DNA from: Azolla pinnata
Lineage: Eukaryota; Streptophyta; Polypodiopsida; Salviniales; Salviniaceae
Assembly: GCA_037176905.1 (NCBI GenBank)
Contig: JBBBWG010003448.1
Span: 40,263-104,262 of the forward strand
DNA length: 64,000 nucleotides
Reading direction: 5' to 3'
This document shows, piece after piece, positions 58,356 to 64,000 of the stretch. A program made the position numbers and the translations under genes. Under the pieces are notes generated by a model, which worked only from the letters and a program-made list of their open reading frames with translations, did not search any database and was not told the origin of the DNA. Position 1 is the first letter of the stretch. Every line of letters begins with the position of its first letter.

Positions 58356-60366
58356 ATGGCTGCCCTCATGGTTTCCCTTCCCTCCTCTCACAGCTGTTAC
58401 CGGGCTCCCTGCCCTTTTTCTTCTTCTTCGGTTTCTTCGGCTTCCGCGGCTTCCATAGCTTTCCCCTTCCAGCGATCCTCGGAAAAGAGAAGCTTCAGAC
58501 ACGCCCCAACAAGGAAGGCTGCCTCCAGCAGGCCCTCGGTCTGGAATCTATCCATTGCCAACACCAGCAACACGGCGGAGAGCGGGCCCCCCCTTGTGGA
58601 GATGGAAGCCATACCCGACGAAGATCACTTCAATTCTGCTCTATCTGCTGCTCAGGAACGATCGAAGCCCATCGTCATTGATTGGTAAGCTCCTTATCCC
58701 TATGATCTTGGGTCAGTACATTTGCTTGTCAAAATGTGTGTGTTTCATGTAGAGATGTATGTATCTTTGTGTATATGTATGTATGTTGTATGTATGTGTG
58801 GATGGATGGATGTATTCACAGGTTTACCCACAGATTTATGTATTGCTTTGTTGATGATCTTGGGCTCTTTTTCATTGCACCTACATTTGAAGTCCTGTAT
58901 TCAAAACAGTAAACTTATATATAGGATCTAAGGTTTTTGGGCTCTCAAAAATGCACAGTATGTACATTTCAATGTAAAGATTGATGGGCATATCTATGTG
59001 TTTTTCTGGCAACGTCATTCAAGGTTTTTAAAACCCTTGTTCCATAACCATGCATCCTAAATCCCCCCGGAATATCAGTAGAAGGATCTGCAGTTTTTTG
59101 TCTCATGAGGTTGGAAAGGATATGGTATCCTGAAAGTTAATTTTGCATTGATTTACGACCGATGGAGATGCTACGTGAAGCTTCATCTTTACGCTACATT
59201 ACATAGCCCATATACGCCTTACATGGGAAAAAAATAGTCTCTTGTACAATGGTAAAAGCTCGAGCAGGTACGGTGAGTGGCAGCTTGACAGAACATTTCT
59301 TTTTCTTTCTTGATAGGATGGCATCATGGTGCAGGAAATGCATATACCTGCAGCCCAAGCTAACGAAGCTGGCAACAGAGTTTCAGTCCGAGTTAGTCTC
59401 TTTTCTCTCCCTCTATATCTGTTTGATTTTGAAAAGATGGCGCTATAAGGACATGGATAAATGGTATTAAACCTGCTTGCAGCGTAAAATTCTACTATGT
59501 GGATGTGAACACTGTACCGCAAGCATTGGTCAAGCGTGCCGAAGTCACGGTAATTCTTATTCTCTTCACAAAGAGTTCCACCTACATCGTGGATTTGTGC
59601 TATTTAAACATCAAGACTTTGTGCCATTCTCTCGGCTCGATGCCCCCATGTTGTGGAGAATCAAACCATCGACAGGCGATAATTCCGTCATGCATATATG
59701 CCCATACATAATATTTTGTGATACTTCTTCGGGTTTGGGGTGTTGGGGGGGGGGGGATCCCTGTGATTGAGAAACTCTGGTTTTTGGACTCGAGCGAGGT
59801 AAGGGTCGATCATAGTTCTAAAATGTGGTGGATCATAGATCCCACATCAGAAAGAATGGTTTAGTATTTCCACCGAGACGTTTAAAGTTGATTCTGTAGA
59901 AGGGTTGCTCGGTTCATCCGATGCTATATGTTAGAGAAGAGAAAGCATGATGTTTGAAGCTACTATGTTTGTGGTCTTGTCAAAACCTTCTCAAGGAGTA
60001 TATGTAAGAAATCACTAAAGATGGGTCCGTGAGGGGCATATCAACAACAAATCATAACTAGTTACTGCCTTGAGAAATTTCGCTTGATTGAGCTTTGCCG
60101 TATTAGGATTGATTCTAACTGTTTCCCAATTTTGATTTGTTCCAGAAAATGCCCACAATCCAGGTATATTCGAGGGCTGATTATAACAAATTACAAAGGT
60201 GATAAGTACATTTGGCGTGGATTATAATCCTGAGGTCTGACATATACAATAACTAGCTGTACAGGTGTGGAAGAATGGCGAGAAATGCGGAGAAGTAATT
60301 GGAGGTCAAAAACCATGGGTAGTCATTGATGAGGTGCGAGATATGGTCCAAAAGAATTTAAGGTAA
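58356..60366 (+). CDS. WCRKC: WCRKC-type thioredoxin, plastid
   Basis: Five exons: 58356-58684, 59317-59391, 59483-59549, 60146-60163 and 60265-60366. They give 196 aa. Residues 1 to about 75 form a Ser/Ala/Arg-rich chloroplast transit peptide ([20 protein letters not shown]...). The mature part shows [15 protein letters not shown] with the redox pair Cys115/Cys118 in the atypical CRKC site, [25 protein letters not shown] with cis-Pro160, and [20 protein letters not shown]. In Arabidopsis WCRKC1/2 (thioredoxin-like 3) are stromal; their targets are not well defined. The fourth exon is 18 nt and encodes only KMPTIQ. The exon sum of 591 nt includes the stop TAA at 60364. Confidence 0.95.
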
Positions 60367-62266
60367 CCTTTGTGCTTTTTTTTTTCTTGCCTTAAAAGTC
60401 TTTTAATGGGGGTGCATTCTGCATCGATGTATCATAAACTCAACACAATTTGTTGATGTATATCTATAATGACACCATCCATGTATATACACTACTTTTT
60501 TCCTTTTGTGCTACGTATTGTACATCAGGTAAATACACTTTTAAGGCATTATCACTACATATATTTCAAGTACATTACTTACATGTATATTATGTACTTA
60601 GATTAAATCTTAGGTTTATATTGAAGCCCTTGTATTAAACTAACGCAGTAAAGCCCCATGCTCTTAGCATTTTGAGTTAGCAATTGAATAATTTCTTCAT
60701 TCGTATTATCAAATGGTTAATTTTCAGTGGTCATTACTCGATCCTAGCATTACCAAACAGTTGGACTTTAAAAAAAGGTTTCTGTCTAGTTGACAGATCA
60801 ATTTGTATGGTAAATTTATGTACCAGCTGGTTCCCTAGCTGTAGATGTCACTTCTTGCAAATGTTGGTTCACATAATGAAGGCACCAAGTAGTAAAGTAA
60901 AGTTCACAAATGCATGAAGAATTATCTACAAAGGTGTACCACATCAAGGAGCAACAGAATGTGCAATCAATGGAAATTAAGGCTGCAGAAAACCGTCCAT
61001 ACAGACTCCACTGTTTTCTGCGCTGCCTGTGCTTAGATGAATCCGAAGACAAATAAATAGTATGTCTTCCTACACTGATTACCCTGCATTTTGAAAATTA
61101 ACTTGAGCTATCGCTTGAGGTTTGTGAATCAATGCAAATGCTATGGCAAGATGAGAGGCAAATGCTGGTTAGAAGTCAAAGAAGGGCAGAACATATTAAA
61201 AGTGTCATGAATCTATTTATACATTCCTTGTCCATATGATTTATTACGATTTCAATTTGAAAACACACCTCATAAAAACTAACCCTCCTCACATTTGCAA
61301 AGAAGTTGCAAAAGCCATATTGTACAAAAAATCAGCAAGTAAGCACCAAAATTTTAAGCTGAAAGTAGCGTTAACACAAGCTACTCAAGCGAGTTGGGAT
61401 TCTTGCAACCTTGAGCTATTTAGCCCCACTTATGTTAACGATCGTGAGCATATCGATCTCAAACTCTTCACTATCATTTATGAAAGTGCGAGCGTGAATT
61501 AAAATGCAATTTATTCCACACAATTGATAATACAATGGCCCAAGGTACTCAATGGAAATGCCCTCAAGAAATATGTAGTTGAGGACATTATGATGGAAAG
61601 GGAAGAAAATTTGCATAAGATTCGATTACTATTGGGACGACTATTGGGTTTTTAGACCTATGTGCCTATGGGCTTGCGTAGGATTCAGGATATGAAACTG
61701 AACCAAATCAAATTGTTCCGCCATTTACCCAGCTTCACGCCTGTCATGGTTTCAGGTTCGGATGCCTAATGCAGGGCATACATCAATCAAATTCTGATGT
61801 TTTTTTGCAAATGGGGTGGCTAAGCAATAATCATAATATCGCATCCCCAATGATTCTCAAGTTTCTCCACTGTTACATCTTGAATGATTGTGATACAACT
61901 GAGATTTCTTTCACACGGAATCAGGCCATAATTTCAGGATGATTAATGTTTGTTCAACTTAATAATGATTTCACTCCTTCACAGCACAACGAGTGCAATG
62001 ACAGTGGGAGACTATGACCCTCATAAACTTAGGCTGAGGCAAAGCTTGAACATAGACACTGATGCAAATCCTGATTTATGGAAAATGCTTATATTAACAA
62101 ACAATATAGTAATACATAGCTTAAAGAAGGATCTGCAGATTCTATTTCCAGCTCCACCTTTCAACTACTTTTCAATAGTTCACCATACAACGTTCCGTTA
62201 AATTTGGTTAAAGTATGGACTCCATTGAAGATGGATATGCATAATTCCAACGATCAGAAATCTTCT
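60367..62266. other. Intergenic DNA between WCRKC and DUF2358 genes; no gene recognised
   Basis: AT-rich. Open frames up to about 88 codons lack similarity and occur on both strands. The left part probably contains the WCRKC 3' untranslated region. Confidence 0.4.
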
Positions 62267-63899
62267 TCATGAGGGTGTAAACAGCTCAAGAAAAGCTGTC
62301 CATATGGATATATTCCACGTCTCTTCATGAGATGAAATAATACCATCCTTATTCAGTCGGTAGACTGTTGTACCTGCAGAACTGGAGCTTAGTTAATTGA
62401 CAAAACCGATACAACAAAGAATATATACAAAGAAGAAATGAGCAACCAACCCTCGTATGGTAAGATGTGAGGGTGCCATGGAAGCTTGAGGTACCTGAAA
62501 TTTCAACACACCATCAGGATCCATTCCATACGACAGGATCGATGGATGTAATGGTCGTAGCGTGTCTGAAAGATGTGAATGTTATCTCTTTTAAATGAAG
62601 CTTACCCTTCTAGCTTCCATTTTGCTTCAATTGTGTCTTGACCGGTTACATTGATTGAAATCAAATCATGATGTGAGGATTTTGGGTCAAACAAAAGCTT
62701 GATTGCTGCTATGTAATTGCTAACACCACGCACATCCGTGGTAGGATCTATGAACCTAGCACGTATAAAGCACGCAACAGATTAGAACAACATTGTAGTT
62801 TACAACGTTTCAATCTTCAGAAGATTAGGAAGACCTTCTTTATCCAACCTTGCCTGCAATTATCATCATAGATCTCCTTTGTCAACTCTCCAGTGACATA
62901 GTATTGTCCATTCCTTATGTCATTCTCAATTATGTCCTGCATTCAGATCAATATGGTATATTGGAAAGCATTTTAGACGGTACTTAAACTGCGAGACTAT
63001 CTATGTAAGTTAAGAAAATGGAAGTATGATGTAACAAAGACAAAAAGCACATAAAAATCTAGACGAGAGGAGTTATATTTACAATTGATTCTTCACATTT
63101 CTATGTGAACCTTGCCATAGCTATCAGTAACACGATCTTCTCTATCCCCCAATGGAATGTCGTGTGGTCAATCCTAAATGAGTTATGAAGATTGATTTTT
63201 CCAACCTGCCTATATGAAATGGAACCACTTGAAAGAACCTTTGATTCATGATAGCAATGGCAGAACCCGTCATCTCCTTTCAGACAAGCTATAATCAAGG
63301 CCTAGAATTGCATAAAATGATCCCTTCGTACATGCGATTTAGAAAACGAACAAGGATCCTAGAAACTTTTTCCAAGGGCACAGCGTCGAAATATAACGTT
63401 TGCGAAAGCTGTTCACCTTAATCTTTGTGATGGGCAAGTGAGTAATCTTAGCCTGGGATGCCTGAACAGATCTCACAGGAGCTACTGCAAGAGATAGCAC
63501 AGAAGAAAGCCATATCTCTCGCCGCCGAAGCTTTAAATTCGCAGAGAACCCTAGAAAAAAACATGGAAAATCCATATTCTGTGTGCAACAGCAGAAAGAA
63601 GACAGAAATCCCTCATGGTTTCTGCACTTCGTAAGAAACCTCTCATCATTAGAAGAACTAAAGACAATGATCTAGGCACACGATCGATCGGGGGGGTTTG
63701 AGGGCTCCTGATGTTTTGCTGTCTTTCTTTCCGTTTGGGCGAACGCAGAAGCTTAGGGTGGGATCGTATTACCTTCGGGCGGAGGAGGCGAGCGCAGGGA
63801 TGATGCGCGGGCGTTCCCTTTCTCGCAGTCTGAGCCAGGAGAAGATGGATCGATGGACGAAACAGGAACGTGAAGCAAGAAGCTCCTGCAGATCGCCAT
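62267..63899 (-). CDS. DUF2358/NTF2-like plastid protein
   Basis: Six exons in transcript order: 63773-63899, 63417-63550, 62854-62936, 62606-62755, 62451-62494 and 62267-62373. They give 214 aa with matching phases. Residues 1 to about 75 look like a chloroplast transit peptide, perhaps followed by a lumen-type signal (LRRREIWLSSVLSLAVAPVR ending VQAS). The conserved part reads IRNGQYYVTGELTKEIYDDN, CRFIDPTTDVRGVSNYIAAI, GYLKLPWHPHILPYEGTTVY and SSHEETWNIS, the DUF2358 (NTF2-like fold) pattern. The biochemical function of this family is unknown. The intron after 62854 starts with GC (gcaagg); using the nearby GT instead would bring a stop at once. The start is the first ATG of the frame and lies about 28 bases from an ATG-rich repeat. 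Confidence 0.85.
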
Positions 63900-63927
63900 A
63901 GCCACAGAACAAATGGGAGCTCAATCA

Positions 63928-63928
63928 C

Positions 63929-64000
<72 letters not shown>
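63928..64000. repeat. CAT (ATG on minus strand) microsatellite running off the window end
   Basis: About 24 pure CAT triplets up to the last base. On the strand of the adjacent gene it reads ATG repeated. The full length is not visible. Confidence 0.97.

Noticed and set aside
57416-58502. Met/Val-rich and Asp-rich minus-strand frames and Thr/Ile-rich or His-rich plus-strand frames
   Set aside because: Products of the CAT/CAC array in different frames, with no domain.
63101-63298. Extra exon of the DUF2358 gene (frame with ACLKGDDGFCHCYHESK)
   Set aside because: The flanking exons at 63417 and 62936 already join in phase 0 and family members need no such insert. It could be an alternative exon but has no support.

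Overview
The window is nuclear DNA of a land plant. It holds spliced genes with short GT-AG introns, plant-specific families (ARC6, class I TCP, WCRKC thioredoxin, P-class PPR, NADK3-type kinase), a nuclear tRNA-Thr, and Arabidopsis-type telomere repeats (TTTAGGG) scattered through non-coding DNA. From memory, the proteins look clearly diverged from Arabidopsis (for example gamma-tubulin complex protein 2), and simple repeats are very abundant. A seedless plant (bryophyte, lycophyte or fern) seems more likely than a flowering plant, but that is inference. One assembly gap of 100 N lies at 53231-53330.

Layout. 1161-3691 (+): NSE1, SMC5/6 complex. 4541-4611 (-): tRNA-Thr(CGT). 5221-7715 (-): ribosomal protein eL18. 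About 7840-8670: ATGT/ATGC microsatellite. 9448-14801, probably reaching about 15.9-16.1 kb (-): GCP2, gamma-tubulin complex. About 16.2-17.5 kb: two local repeat families, one of them a series of TAACCATGGTTA palindromes. 17677-20140 (+): P-class PPR protein. 22251-24110 (+): class I TCP transcription factor whose coding sequence is largely simple repeats, including a telomere-like hexamer array. 26677-31089 (-): ARC6, plastid division. 32878-35165 (-): organellar GGQ release-factor-like protein (ICT1/At1g62850 type). 35.3-36.3 kb: satellite. 37819-41283 (-): BTB/POZ protein. 41.8-47.9 kb: mini- and microsatellites, degenerate telomeric DNA and one possible small unknown gene. 47967-51573 (-): LAMMER (AFC) protein kinase. 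51.7-53.6 kb: satellites and the gap. 53649-56728 (+): NADK3-type NAD(H) kinase. 57.0-58.2 kb: hexamer telomeric DNA and a CAT/CAC array. 58356-60366 (+): WCRKC thioredoxin. 62267-63899 (-): DUF2358/NTF2-like plastid protein.

The genes are not an operon and show no shared pathway. Four to six products are predicted to act in plastids or mitochondria (PPR, ARC6, GGQ factor, WCRKC, DUF2358 protein, possibly NADK). In plants that proportion is not remarkable. I reconstructed exon structures by hand from splice sites, reading-frame continuity and remembered family sequences. All internal exon phases listed close exactly, so the gene models are firm except for the GCP2 5' end.

I found no convincing novel multi-gene system. 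The most unusual features are repeat-driven: a transcription factor with telomere-type repeats in its reading frame, palindrome arrays, an array of copied splice donors inside a kinase intron, an 18-nt micro-exon carrying the thioredoxin cis-proline, and trinucleotide arrays lying just upstream of many start codons.
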